Source: Oscillospiraceae bacterium
GTDB taxonomy: Bacteria > Bacillota > Clostridia > Oscillospirales > Acutalibacteraceae
Reading direction: 5' to 3'
Assembly (NCBI GenBank): GCA_009785335.1
Contig: WQWM01000006.1
Location: forward strand, 1-64,000
DNA: 64,000 bases
Below are positions 27,271 through 35,710 of the stretch, piece by piece. Under the pieces are notes generated by a model that saw only the letters and a list, made by a program, of their open reading frames with translations, was not told where the DNA came from and made no database searches. Positions within the stretch are counted from its first letter, which is position 1. The number at the start of each line of letters is the position of its first letter. Both the position numbers and the translations under genes were made by a program.

Positions 27271-27761
27271 GCTTTCACCTTAACTTTACGATGTTCAGTT
27301 ACAATCGTCGCCACAATCAACGCAAACATTCCGCAAAGAATAAACACATCCGCCAAGTTAAATATCGCAAATTCGATGAACAAAAACTCTAAGTAATCCA
27401 CCACAAAACCCTGCCACAGGCGATCGATAAAATTGCCAAAGCCGCCGCCGATGATGATCGCAGCCGCCCACATGGTGAAGCTGTCGAGCTTGCCCATGAC
27501 GATAAATAGCAGACCCATCAGCATCACAAGTCCGGTGAAGATAGTTATCGCCTGCATCACCCCCGGCGAATTGCCAAATAATCCGAACGAAATGCCCGCA
27601 TTTTCGGCATAGCGCAACCCCAGCACCCCGGGAATCAACACACGCTGCCCTTGCCCTTGCAAGTTCGCCGTTGCCCACACCTTCACCGCCTGGTCTATCC
27701 ACACCAGCACGGCAATCAACGCAACTGCGCAACCGCGCAGCCACCACTTCTGTTTTTTCAT
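27267..27761 (-). CDS. lspA: Lipoprotein signal peptidase
   Basis: Membrane aspartyl protease (signal peptidase II), 164 residues with four membrane segments. Catalytic motifs: NAGISFGLF after RYAE, GGGFGNFIDRL and VVDYLEF...FAIFNLADVFI, with the two active Asp residues in FNLAD and FIDR regions. It would process the three GIN lipoproteins seen at 52-54.8 kb. RBS agaggacgc; the A hairpin at 27787-27810 lies just upstream. Confidence 0.95.
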   Translation of the reverse strand: MKKQKWWLRGCAVALIAVLVWIDQAVKVWATANLQGQGQRVLIPGVLGLRYAENAGISFGLFGNSPGVMQAITIFTGLVMLMGLLFIVMGKLDSFTMWAAAIIIGGGFGNFIDRLWQGFVVDYLEFLFIEFAIFNLADVFILCGMFALIVATIVTEHRKVKVKA

Positions 27762-27786
27762 GCGTCCTCTTTCTGTGTTCTTTCTT

Positions 27787-27914
27787 GTTCTTTTTTTGCA
27801 AAAAAAGAACCAAAAAAACCTATGCCGCTTCGCGGGGGATTATTATGAGGTTGGAAAAAACCACAGCGAAGCGAGTAAAAAGTTTTTTGCGTCACTTTTT
27901 TTCAAAAAAGTGAC
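27787..27914. repeat. Two A hairpins flanking E/A remnants
   Basis: Hairpins at 27787-27810 (gttcttttttt / aaaaaaagaac) and 27891-27914 (gtcacttttttt / aaaaaagtgac), with accacagcgaagcga between. Different outer base pairs, both fully complementary. Confidence 0.8.
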
Positions 27915-27920
27915 AAAAAC

Positions 27921-28610
27921 CTAGCCGAACGGGTCTGGTGCCATTTCAACGGCAGGCGCAACTGCATGTTCTTCTTCATGATATTGCGGTTGTGCTGGCA
28001 CGATATCTTCGACTGTCAGCTCAATGGACGGAAACTCCACGTCATCATCTTGCGGAATTTGCTCCACTAAATCCAGCAGGCGCAAGCGCATGGTGGCCAT
28101 TTCTTGCCGCGCTTGATTGAACAATTGTTGCTGCACCTGCACTTTCACTTGTGCGTCGGCCACCATGTCATCAGCTTGCACACGTGCGCGCGCTAATGCA
28201 TTTTCGGCCGCAGCCTTGGCTTGCAGGGTGATGTCGCCCACCTGCTGTTGTGCGGCGGCTTTGGTTTGCTCGGCTTGCGTGCGAGCATTGGCCACGAGAG
28301 TATCCGCTTCGGCGCGGGCTTTGTCTGTCATGTCATCGGCCAGTTGCTGGGCAGTGATGAGCGTTTTTTGAATGATTTCGCGCTCGCCTTTCATTTGCGA
28401 AAGTGCGTCTGCAAGTTTTTCGGTTTTTTGAAACAGTTCGTCATATGCAGTTTGCAATTGCGATGCCTGCGACTGCAATTGTGCGTTTTCTTCTTGGGTT
28501 TTCACAAACGCGGCCACGCTTTCTTGAAAAAATGCGTCTACGTCATCGCTGCGATAAAGCCCTTTGCCCGCCGAGCGGAATTTGTGCGCCTTAATTTGTT
28601 CCGGTGTCAT
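27921..28610 (-). CDS. DivIVA-domain cell division protein
   Basis: 229 residues. N-terminal TPEQIKAHKFRSAGKGLYRSDDVDAFFQE is the DivIVA lipid-binding domain; residues ~35-180 are a long coiled coil; the C-terminus is acidic. Marks the septum or poles and recruits partners. Follows sepF, upstream of lspA, as in many Firmicutes. RBS ggaggaaaagac. Confidence 0.9.
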   Translation of the reverse strand: MTPEQIKAHKFRSAGKGLYRSDDVDAFFQESVAAFVKTQEENAQLQSQASQLQTAYDELFQKTEKLADALSQMKGEREIIQKTLITAQQLADDMTDKARAEADTLVANARTQAEQTKAAAQQQVGDITLQAKAAAENALARARVQADDMVADAQVKVQVQQQLFNQARQEMATMRLRLLDLVEQIPQDDDVEFPSIELTVEDIVPAQPQYHEEEHAVAPAVEMAPDPFG

Positions 28611-28632
28611 CTGTCTTTTCCTCCAATTACTT

Positions 28633-28725
28633 GTTACTTTTTTGAAAAAAGTAACACAAAAAACGTTTACCCGCTTCGCGGTGAATTTTTATCAATACAT
28701 TAAGAAACTGCCAAGGCCTCCCTGT
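28633..28725. repeat. A hairpin with tail between sepF and divIVA
   Basis: gttactttttt / aaaaaagtaac at 28633-28655, then the usual A tail (acaaaaaacgtttacccgc, ttcgcggtg) and a ggcctcc remnant of C. Confidence 0.75.
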
Positions 28726-28742
28726 TGAACATACAGCGGAGA

Positions 28743-29306
28743 TTACTCCTCATACGCAATGTCTGCGCCCATTTCGTGGTGCGTGTGCTGCGCAGGTTCG
28801 TCAAAGAATTCGCCGTCGGCGTTCACCCCGCGCGGGGTAATCATATACACCCGCCCAGCCACGGCTTTCACTGTGCTCTTGCAAGCGTGTGCTACACCGC
28901 CGATGAAATCCAGCACGCGGCGACCGGTGACGTCATCGCAGCTTTCCAGGTTCAAAATCACAATGCGCTGTGCCACCATTTGATCGGCCACGGCGGCTAC
29001 GTCATTGAAGTTTTTCAGAATGCGAAAGGCCACAAAGGGGCTGCTGCCACCGCCGGTGATGCCCGAGCTAAACTCCCGCGTATAGGTTTCTGCGCGCGGG
29101 GCGGGTTGCGGCTGCGCGGCTTGCTGCTGTTGCTGTTGCTGTGTAAACAACTGCGGCTGCGGCTTTTTGTTAAAGCTGATGACATTGTCATATTGCTGCG
29201 CAGGCGGCGGCAAAGTTTCATAGCCATCGTCGCCCTCTAGGTCTTCCAGTTCGTTATAGTCCTCATCGCTCATGCGCCCGCCGCGCACCCAGTCCATTAA
29301 TCCCAT
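28743..29306 (-). CDS. sepF: Cell division protein SepF
   Basis: FtsZ-bundling division protein, 187 residues. Short N-terminal amphipathic start (MGLMDWVRGG), acidic stretch (NELEDLEGDDGYE), Gln-rich linker, and the C-terminal SepF fold (VVILNL-type ILNLESCDDVTGRRVLDFIGGVAHA, YMITPRGV). ATG at 29306 follows ggaggggaaaatc; the ATG five codons upstream overlaps that site. Next gene upstream is yggS, the usual neighbour. Confidence 0.93.
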   Translation of the reverse strand: MGLMDWVRGGRMSDEDYNELEDLEGDDGYETLPPPAQQYDNVISFNKKPQPQLFTQQQQQQQAAQPQPAPRAETYTREFSSGITGGGSSPFVAFRILKNFNDVAAVADQMVAQRIVILNLESCDDVTGRRVLDFIGGVAHACKSTVKAVAGRVYMITPRGVNADGEFFDEPAQHTHHEMGADIAYEE

Positions 29307-29326
29307 GATTTTCCCCTCCAAACGGT

Positions 29327-30037
29327 TTAATATCGATTGCCAAAAATCGCGCTGCCCACGCGCACCAGTGTGCTGCCGTGCGCCACGGCCAGCTCAAAAT
29401 CGTCGCTCATGCCCATGGACAATATACTCATACTTATATTATCCATTTTTTTGCCCCGCATGTCAACAAAAAGCTGATACATTTGCAAAAAAACTTGCGC
29501 AGTTTCGCTTTTTTTGTCAAAAACCGGGGGAATTGTCATCATTCCCTGCACTTGCAGGCCGGGCAAGGTCGAAATCTCGTGCAATGCTTCGTGTACTTGC
29601 TCGGCAAAAAAGCCATGTTTGTTCGGATCTCGCCCCATGTTTACTTCCACCAGCACAGGCATGTTCTTGTTTTGCTTGACACAAGCCTTGCTGATTTCCC
29701 GCGCGATTTTTAGGCTGTCCACACTTTGAATCATATCCGCGTGCTGCACGGCTTTGCTGACCTTATTGCTTTGCAGATGGCCGATCATATGCATTCCACA
29801 CGCCCCCCTGCCCTGCGGACATCCCCCCTTGAGGAGGCTGGCAAGCTGCGGTCGCTTTTCGGCCAGTTCCTGCACACGGTTTTCGCCCAACAACGTGGCA
29901 CCGTCTGCAATGGCTTGCAAGATGCGCGGCACCGGCACGGTTTTGGTCACGGCCATCAGCTGCACGTCTGCGGGGCTGCGCCCAGCTTTCATGCAGGCTT
30001 CGACTAGTTGCGCAGCAACGGCTTGATAATTTGTCAT
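29327..30037 (-). CDS. yggS: YggS/PLPBP-family PLP-binding protein with repeat-derived insert
   Basis: PLP homeostasis protein, 236 residues. VQLMAVTKT carries the PLP lysine; GENRVQELAEK, MIGHLQSNKVSKAV, SVDSL, VEVNMGRDPNKHGF and LSMGMSDDFELAVAHGSTLVRVG are all family motifs. Before the HMIGHLQSNK motif lies KGGCPQGRGACG, absent from typical members, encoded by a repeat-like stretch (about 29801-29840). ATG at 30037 follows aggagaaatac. Upstream codons to 30127 are translated repeat and rejected. Confidence 0.92.
   Translation of the reverse strand: MTNYQAVAAQLVEACMKAGRSPADVQLMAVTKTVPVPRILQAIADGATLLGENRVQELAEKRPQLASLLKGGCPQGRGACGMHMIGHLQSNKVSKAVQHADMIQSVDSLKIAREISKACVKQNKNMPVLVEVNMGRDPNKHGFFAEQVHEALHEISTLPGLQVQGMMTIPPVFDKKSETAQVFLQMYQLFVDMRGKKMDNISMSILSMGMSDDFELAVAHGSTLVRVGSAIFGNRY
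29801..29840 (-). repeat. Repeat fragment in frame inside yggS
   Basis: The plus strand reads cccccctgccctgcggac then atcccccctt; close relatives lie between genes at 30067-30095 (cccctgtcgctgcgggacat) and 33110-33165 (cccctgtcactacggtgaca). Adds about 12 codons. Confidence 0.65.
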
Positions 30038-30044
30038 GTATTTC

Positions 30045-30445
30045 TCCTGAATATTAGTGCTTCGCATCCCCTGTCGCTGCGGGACATCCCCCGCGAAGCG
30101 GTATAGGTTTTTTGTGCTGAAATGCAACCCCCCACCTGCACGCCTGTCGACGTGCTTTCCTCCCCCGGCGGGGGAGGCCTTGGCAACACCTTCAAATTTT
30201 CATAATAGTCCCCCGCGAAGCGGCTAGGTTTTTTGCATCAACCCCCACCTGCACGCCTACGACGTGCTTTCCTCCCCCAAGGGGGAGGACTTGGCAACAT
30301 CTACACATCTCATAAAAATCCCCCGCGAAGCGCGCCTGCGGCGAGCAAGTCGCTTCGCTGCGTTCTATCAAGGGTTCACCAAATTTTCAACATCCACCGC
30401 GAAGCGGCTAAAGTTTTTTGCGCTACTTTTTTTCAAAAAAGTAGC
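30045..30445. repeat. Repeat mosaic upstream of yggS
   Basis: A gap of about 413 bp with no gene. It holds the cccctgtcgctgcggg element (30067-30095), two C elements (30128-30190 and 30240-30300, gacgtgctttcctccccc then ttggcaaca), E fragments (30335-30372) and an A hairpin at 30422-30445 (gctactttttt / aaaaaagtagc) directly behind the HlyD-like gene. Confidence 0.8.
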
Positions 30446-30450
30446 AAGAA

Positions 30451-31983
30451 TTAATCCGCAAGCCGCCGCGGGTCATCTTCGCCGATGCGCCCGTCAACCA
30501 GCACGTAATCGTAGATGCGCAGACCTGCGCCGCGTTGTTCGCGCCATTGCAGGTTTTCGCCGGTGAGGATAATCGCATCGCCGTCGCGCTGCCATTGCAG
30601 GTTTTCGCCGGTGAAGAGGCTGTCATCAAACAGGGCGCGCGTGTTGCCATTTGCCCATTGTGGTCCGTCAGGAATAATCTGCGCGTGTCGCCATTGAGGC
30701 GTGAGGCGCAGACCATGCCCCAACAAGGTTAATCGCCCATCCTCTTGCGCGATGTGCTGCGCATAACCTTCGATGCGCAAACGATCAGCGTCCACGCGCT
30801 GCCATTCGTTGAGATTGCCCCAGGCGACAATGAGTTCGTCGTCTTGTTGATGCAGCACGTCCACTTGGCGCAGCAGCAGCCTGCCCGCGTGGGAGATATA
30901 CACCGCGGTGACGGTGCGTTCGCGTTCGCCCTCGCCGCGCGGCACAAAACGCAACGCCGACGCGGGAATCGCCAAACCTTGCGCATGCCGCAGCGTAATT
31001 TCGGCCTGTGCGTGCCGCAGGTTGGCTAGCGTGCTATCTTGCTCGGTGGAGGAAAACACCGCCAGAGCTTGGTCACCATCAAAATTTAAGCGTTCAAGCC
31101 GCATGCCGAACTCCCGTGCGCTTTGCATGGGAAAGGTGATGATGTAAGTGCTACCCAGTTGCAATTGCTGCGCGGTGTGGATATCTAGGACCGCGGCGGC
31201 GTACCAGCGAAAGGCTGTGACCAAGCGGCCAATGCCTTGCAACGGCTCGGGTAATGTTTGCTGCGCTATCTCAAACGCATCGGGTGTCATGTTATGTAAA
31301 TCGGCAGGCTGCAGAGCCGCCCACACGTCGCCCTGTGGATAAAACGCGCCCGTTGCAGGTGCTCGCACATAGCTAAACTGCCCTTGTGCCAGCTGTTGCT
31401 GCACAGCTTGCAGCTCAGATTGGGTTTGCGCGATTTGTGCGGCAAAGTTAATCTGCGCGCCAAGTGCGGCATCCAGTGCCGTTGACCGCTGCACAAAAAT
31501 TTCTTGATGCACGGCTAGGTCTGCCAGTTGCCCACGCTCCAACGCACGCATGAAATCGAACATGGTGTCATCCACTTGCCGCCCCAGCTCGTTGACGTTG
31601 AGCGCATGCAAATGCAGCGCGCCGTCGGCATCTTGCAGCCAGCGCAGGCGTTGTTGCAGCGCAGTTTGACGGCTGCGTAATTCTGCTTGCTGGGTGGTTT
31701 CGCTCACCGCGGCGATGTTTTGCCGCAACGCCACGCGTTCACCGGGTTCAACCAGCAATGCTGCCACTCCCGCGCTCGCCGCTGGCAAGGCAATTTCCTC
31801 ACGAACGAAGGTCATATCTGCACGAATGGTCACCGGCACACGAGCGAACTCTGCACGCACGGTAACACGCTGTCCACCATGCAAGTCCATAATTTGTCCC
31901 ATGCCCAACAGCAGCCAAATCACCACCACCGCCGCCGTTGCCGGCACGATGATGCGAATGGCTAGGCGCAGTTTATCTTTCAA
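30451..31983 (-). CDS. HlyD-like membrane-fusion/adaptor protein
   Basis: 510 residues. One N-terminal membrane anchor (~9-27, IRIIVPATAAVVVIWLLLG), a lipoyl/barrel-like beginning (LPAASAGVAALLVEPGERVALRQNIAAV), a helical hairpin (~95-200, EL/QQ-rich), then RAPATGAFYPQGD and beta domains. Proteins of this type occur next to yggS-sepF in Clostridia and may bridge envelope layers, but their role is not established. TTG start at 31983 after aaggagcaagc. A 48 bp duplication near the 3' end makes TGENLQW occur twice 16 residues apart. Confidence 0.75.
   Translation of the reverse strand: MKDKLRLAIRIIVPATAAVVVIWLLLGMGQIMDLHGGQRVTVRAEFARVPVTIRADMTFVREEIALPAASAGVAALLVEPGERVALRQNIAAVSETTQQAELRSRQTALQQRLRWLQDADGALHLHALNVNELGRQVDDTMFDFMRALERGQLADLAVHQEIFVQRSTALDAALGAQINFAAQIAQTQSELQAVQQQLAQGQFSYVRAPATGAFYPQGDVWAALQPADLHNMTPDAFEIAQQTLPEPLQGIGRLVTAFRWYAAAVLDIHTAQQLQLGSTYIITFPMQSAREFGMRLERLNFDGDQALAVFSSTEQDSTLANLRHAQAEITLRHAQGLAIPASALRFVPRGEGERERTVTAVYISHAGRLLLRQVDVLHQQDDELIVAWGNLNEWQRVDADRLRIEGYAQHIAQEDGRLTLLGHGLRLTPQWRHAQIIPDGPQWANGNTRALFDDSLFTGENLQWQRDGDAIILTGENLQWREQRGAGLRIYDYVLVDGRIGEDDPRRLAD
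30540..30625 (-). repeat. 48 bp period duplication in the HlyD-like gene
   Basis: gccattgcaggttttcgccg occurs at about 30541 and again 48 bp later, encoding two TGENLQW(Q/R) copies. Confidence 0.85.
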
Positions 31984-31997
31984 GCTTGCTCCTTCTC

Positions 31998-32098
31998 GCT
32001 ACTTTTTTGAAAAAAAGTAGCACAAAAAACTTTTTCGTCGCTTCGCTGTGTTCTTTTCTAGGTTCTGCGTGTTGGCTTCTCGCTTCGCGGGGGACTAT
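31998..32098. repeat. A hairpin and E/A tail
   Basis: gctactttttt / aaaaaagtagc at 31998-32021, then cgtcgcttcgctgtgttc and ttcgcgggggactatttatg, which runs into the phosphoesterase stop codon. Confidence 0.75.
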
Positions 32099-33082
32099 TT
32101 ATGAATAGCTAAAATCCCAGTCAAAAGCGAAATCATGAAATTGATAAAGCTCTTCTGTGTTCGGGCTGATCGTAACCACCACGCCACCGGGATAGCTATC
32201 GCCGCGACGATAACCCGAAACTCGACCAATTTGGAAGATGGTGTTTGCGTAAATCGCCTGACGGGTTGGCGCAACATGAATGTGACCAATGCTCACCAGC
32301 CCCACGTTTTCGTGCAGCAACAGTTCGTCCAACACATTGCCGCGGTCGCTGGGCCACGTGGCCAGACCTAAATCGGTGAAGATAGGCGTGTTGTGGTGCA
32401 GGAAAATACTCGATGGGAAGTGATCAATCTGCAGGTCAAGCCACTGCGCTTGCACAGGCGCAATCACATCGTGCCGACTGAGAGAATCAAGAAAAACAAG
32501 CTGGTGAACAGTTCCGCCTTGTTCGTTGAGTAATGGTAATGTGAAATTCACCGCACCGGGCAAGGCATGCTGCTGGGCGATAATCACGTGCTCACAGTGC
32601 GTGACCAAAAAACCAGCAACATCGTGCACGCTGCCCAGGAAATTATCGTGGTCGTTGTTGCCGGGCACAAATGCCCAAGGCTGGTTGAGGCGCGCGAAGA
32701 TATCAATCACCGCTTGCAACGCAGCACGGCGATCCACCAGCACATAAGCCTGCGCTGCGCGGCCGTTGATTAAATCACCGGTGATGACAACCAGATCTGG
32801 CTGCACGCGCGCGGTGTGATATTCAATGTCACGCAAGGTGCGAGCATCGGGGCCACGGGTGTTCACCAAGTGGGTGTCTGTAAATTGCAACACGGTGAAG
32901 GTGCCGTCGTTACGCAGCTGCATGGGCGCGATGTCGCGATTGATTAGGTCGATATTTTCGCCATAGCCCACGATGCAGTCGCGCTGAAAGGGTTGGAAGA
33001 GAATGAGCGCGCCATAAGCACCGCCGCCCAGCAGGGCAACAGCGAGAACAATGGCGACGATGACGATAATTTTCTTTTTCAT
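32099..33082 (-). CDS. Membrane-anchored metallophosphoesterase
   Basis: 327 residues. N-terminal anchor (~6-30, VIVAIVLAVALLGGGAYGALILF) places the enzyme outside the membrane. Calcineurin-like motifs in order: FTDTHL, VITGDLINGR, GNNDHDN, LHHNTP and GHIHVAP, so the two-metal site is complete. Substrate unknown. ATG at 33082 follows aggaggaaaacccc; an ATG at 33115 has no site. Confidence 0.88.
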   Translation of the reverse strand: MKKKIIVIVAIVLAVALLGGGAYGALILFQPFQRDCIVGYGENIDLINRDIAPMQLRNDGTFTVLQFTDTHLVNTRGPDARTLRDIEYHTARVQPDLVVITGDLINGRAAQAYVLVDRRAALQAVIDIFARLNQPWAFVPGNNDHDNFLGSVHDVAGFLVTHCEHVIIAQQHALPGAVNFTLPLLNEQGGTVHQLVFLDSLSRHDVIAPVQAQWLDLQIDHFPSSIFLHHNTPIFTDLGLATWPSDRGNVLDELLLHENVGLVSIGHIHVAPTRQAIYANTIFQIGRVSGYRRGDSYPGGVVVTISPNTEELYQFHDFAFDWDFSYS

Positions 33083-33099
33083 GGGGTTTTCCTCCTTTT

Positions 33100-33333
33100 G
33101 TGCTCCGCACCCCACCCCCTGTCACTACGGTGACATCCCCCTCTATCAGAGGGGGACTGGGATTATACGGTGAACGACAGCGAAATCATCGCTCCGCGAG
33201 CCTTCCTCACCCTCCCCGGGGTCGGGAGCTCCTTCCTGAGGAAGGAGCTTGGGGGCTTGCTTTTTCAACTTGCATAAATAGTCCACCGCGAAGCGGCTAG
33301 GTTTTTTTGGTTCTTTTTTTGCAAAAAAAGAAC
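33100..33333. repeat. Repeat mosaic before the phosphoesterase
   Basis: cccctgtcactacggtgaca element (33110-33165), B half-element (33185-33255), a ccaccgcgaagcgg segment and an A hairpin at 33309-33333 (ggttcttttttt / aaaaaaagaac) just after the oxidase stop. Confidence 0.8.
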
Positions 33334-33337
33334 ATAA

Positions 33338-35035
33338 TCATTTCAAGCACCGCTTGTCCTCATCCGCCAAATCAAGCCCAAGCGTGCCGCCGGGGTTCAT
33401 GATATTCTGCGGGTCAAAGTGGTTTTTTAGCGCACGAATGACGGCGTATTCATTCTTGCCCAGTTGCCCCTCCAGCCATGGACCAAACATCTTGCCAATG
33501 CCGTGGTGATGGCTCATGCTGGCCCCGCTGCGCTGAATGGCATCGAGAATGCTGGCGTGGAACTTGCGAAACTCCTCGGCGTCATTTTCAAGGATAATAA
33601 AAATCCAGTACAAGTTTCCGCCTTGGGGGTATACATGGCTCATGTGGGTCATGCACACGGTGTTGGGGCGGCTTTTGACCACTTCGCGCACTTCGGCATG
33701 CACTTTGGCCATGTTGCTCCAGTTCACCGAGCACTCCATGGTGTCCATGATTACACCGAAATCTTGCAAGGTATCGCGCAGGTAGGGATCGGTGAAGCGG
33801 CCGTGTTCCCAGCGTTTCACGGGGTAACTGGTCATGGTGAGACCACCATGTGCTTTGGCGATTTTGGCGATTTTCTTCGCTGCGTTTTTGCTGAAACCGC
33901 GCTCGCCATCTGTGGTGCCCAAGAACAGGCACATTTCGTTGACCTTGAAGCCTTTCATCTTAAACAGGTGCTTGAGCGGGGTGTCCATAATGCCATACAT
34001 ATTGAGCATAATGGAGGTTTCCTCGGCGTCGCTCAGACGGAAAACACTGGGCTTGCCTGCCTCGCTTTGCAGGGCTTGGCGGGCGAATTCAATGGCGGTT
34101 GGCCAGTCTTTGAACATATAGCTGAAGCGGCGGGTGTTTTGCGGCATCAGTCGGCTGAACTTGAGCGTGACATGCGTGAGCACGCCGAAGGTGCCCTCAT
34201 TGCCCATCATAATGCGGTCGAGGTCGGGGCCGGTGGCTTTGCGCGGATGGGTGTCTGTGGTGACTGTGCCCTGCGGTGTGGCGTAACTTTGTCCCAGCAC
34301 GAGGTCCTGGATGCAGCCGTAGTAGGTGCTGTTTTGCCCGCTGCCGTGCGTGACCACCCAGCCGCCCACGGCACTATACTCAAAGCTTTGGGGGAAGTGC
34401 CCCAAGGTGTATCCGCGTGCTTGCAGGATTTCCTCCAGCTTCGGGCCGCTCATGCCGGCTTCAACGGTGATGAGCTGGTCAACTTCGTTAAAGCGCACTT
34501 CTTTGTTAAAGCGCAGGCGCATGTCTAGCGATATGCCGCCGCGCACGCACTCTACGCCGCGGGTAACAGAACTGCCGCCGCCGTAGACATACACGGGGAT
34601 GCTATGCTCACTTGCATACTTGACAATCGCTTCGATTTGCTCTTTCGTGTCGGGGTAGATTACGCAGTCGGGCACGTTTTCCACAATGGCGTTGCGTGCG
34701 CGTAAAATGTCATACATGGTTTTGCCATAGGCGACGCTGAAGCGCGCGTAGTCGTCGGTGCGCACGAACTCAGCGCCCACGATTTCACGCAGGGCAGCGA
34801 TATGCGTTTCGTCGAGCTTGATGGGGATATCAAACTTCACTTCTTCTAAGCCCAGCGGCTGTGAGTAGGCGTGAAAATGCGATTCGTCAATACCAAAGCG
34901 GCGAATCACATCACGAAACATACGCTCACGCGGGGCCTTGATTTGCGCGGGGTCGCCCCATTTGAACACGCTGCGGTAGCTGTTTGCGGGCACTTCGCCA
35001 GTGTACCAGTTGGGTTCGAAGTTTTTGTATGACAT
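33338..35035 (-). CDS. FAD-binding oxidase, alkyl-DHAP-synthase-like
   Basis: 565-residue cytoplasmic flavoprotein of the VAO/PCMH family. FAD-binding VYVYGGGSSVTRGVE (about residue 150), GWVVTHGSGQNSTYYG, GNEGTFGVLTHVTLK, and near the C-terminus MSHHHGIGKMFGPW, the His-rich motif of alkyldihydroxyacetonephosphate synthase, followed by DPQNIMNPGGTLGL. Could serve ether-lipid synthesis or be a glycolate/lactate-type dehydrogenase. The clustered glycerol-3-phosphate-type flavoproteins upstream favour glycerol-phosphate-related metabolism. RBS aggaggaaaacaac. Confidence 0.8.
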   Translation of the reverse strand: MSYKNFEPNWYTGEVPANSYRSVFKWGDPAQIKAPRERMFRDVIRRFGIDESHFHAYSQPLGLEEVKFDIPIKLDETHIAALREIVGAEFVRTDDYARFSVAYGKTMYDILRARNAIVENVPDCVIYPDTKEQIEAIVKYASEHSIPVYVYGGGSSVTRGVECVRGGISLDMRLRFNKEVRFNEVDQLITVEAGMSGPKLEEILQARGYTLGHFPQSFEYSAVGGWVVTHGSGQNSTYYGCIQDLVLGQSYATPQGTVTTDTHPRKATGPDLDRIMMGNEGTFGVLTHVTLKFSRLMPQNTRRFSYMFKDWPTAIEFARQALQSEAGKPSVFRLSDAEETSIMLNMYGIMDTPLKHLFKMKGFKVNEMCLFLGTTDGERGFSKNAAKKIAKIAKAHGGLTMTSYPVKRWEHGRFTDPYLRDTLQDFGVIMDTMECSVNWSNMAKVHAEVREVVKSRPNTVCMTHMSHVYPQGGNLYWIFIILENDAEEFRKFHASILDAIQRSGASMSHHHGIGKMFGPWLEGQLGKNEYAVIRALKNHFDPQNIMNPGGTLGLDLADEDKRCLK

Positions 35036-35201
35036 GTTGTTTTCCTCCTAGTGAGTATGATGTTTCGCTTTTATGGTACGGCGGGGCAAAGCCTCGCCCT
35101 ACAGGGACACGGCCAAAGGCCGAATAGATATCGTTACCGAGCGTCTTTGGCGCAATTTCTTGTAGGGCGTGCCTTTGGCGCGCCGCTGATAAAACATCAA
35201 G

Positions 35202-35555
35202 CTAAAACGGCCAATCACAAGTTGCAATCACATTACCGTCACAAATAGGCGCAAGCGAGGTTATCACATCGCCGCATGTTAGCGGGCTAGTTACAGTCAC
35301 CCCTGCAAGCAGGCGCATCACATCCATCATGGCGGCTTTGGGGATTTCGCCCTGTGTTCTTACGGGTAGTAATGGACATGCGGGGTCATTCGTGCGCACG
35401 GTTGTGCATAGCGTTCTCATTGGGTTAGTGAGTTCCGCGCGCGCAAATTCTTCGCCGCGTGCACAAGTGTGGCCTGTGACGGTGAGCTTGCCGTCAACCA
35501 GTTGAGCTTGCAAGGCGCAACCGATTGGGCAGGTGATGCAAATGAGGTTGGTCAT
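35202..35555 (-). CDS. DUF1667 cysteine-rich protein
   Basis: 117 residues. Opens ICITCPIGCAL and continues with TGHTCARGEEFARAELTNP, the conserved DUF1667 pattern; four N-terminal-half cysteines may bind a metal or cluster. In Firmicutes it is regularly encoded with a GlpA-like and a second FAD oxidoreductase, exactly as here, suggesting a subunit of that dehydrogenase. ATG at 35555 preceded by ggtggataaaaatt; upstream ORF extension consists of D repeats. Confidence 0.88.
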   Translation of the reverse strand: MTNLICITCPIGCALQAQLVDGKLTVTGHTCARGEEFARAELTNPMRTLCTTVRTNDPACPLLPVRTQGEIPKAAMMDVMRLLAGVTVTSPLTCGDVITSLAPICDGNVIATCDWPF

Positions 35556-35566
35556 AATTTTTATCC

Positions 35567-35670
35567 ACCTGTAGGGGCGGATGCAAATCCGCCCGTGTTG
35601 AACAAACAACACATTTATAAGTTTGGATGTTTTTATGCTTCGGGCGGATTCGCATCCGCCCCTACATGCT
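35567..35670. repeat. Family D inverted pair
   Basis: Left hairpin tgtaggggcggatgcaaatc and right hairpin ggattcgcatccgcccctac enclose about 50 bp. Right side continues catgctgac, as does the copy at 39020-39100. Confidence 0.8.
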
Positions 35671-35710
35671 GACAATACATGTTGACATTTGAAGATACGC
35701 CCTACAGTGC

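Noticed and set aside
33464..34528. 354-codon plus-strand frame within the FAD oxidase
   Set aside because: Antisense shadow of a gene with clear FAD motifs.
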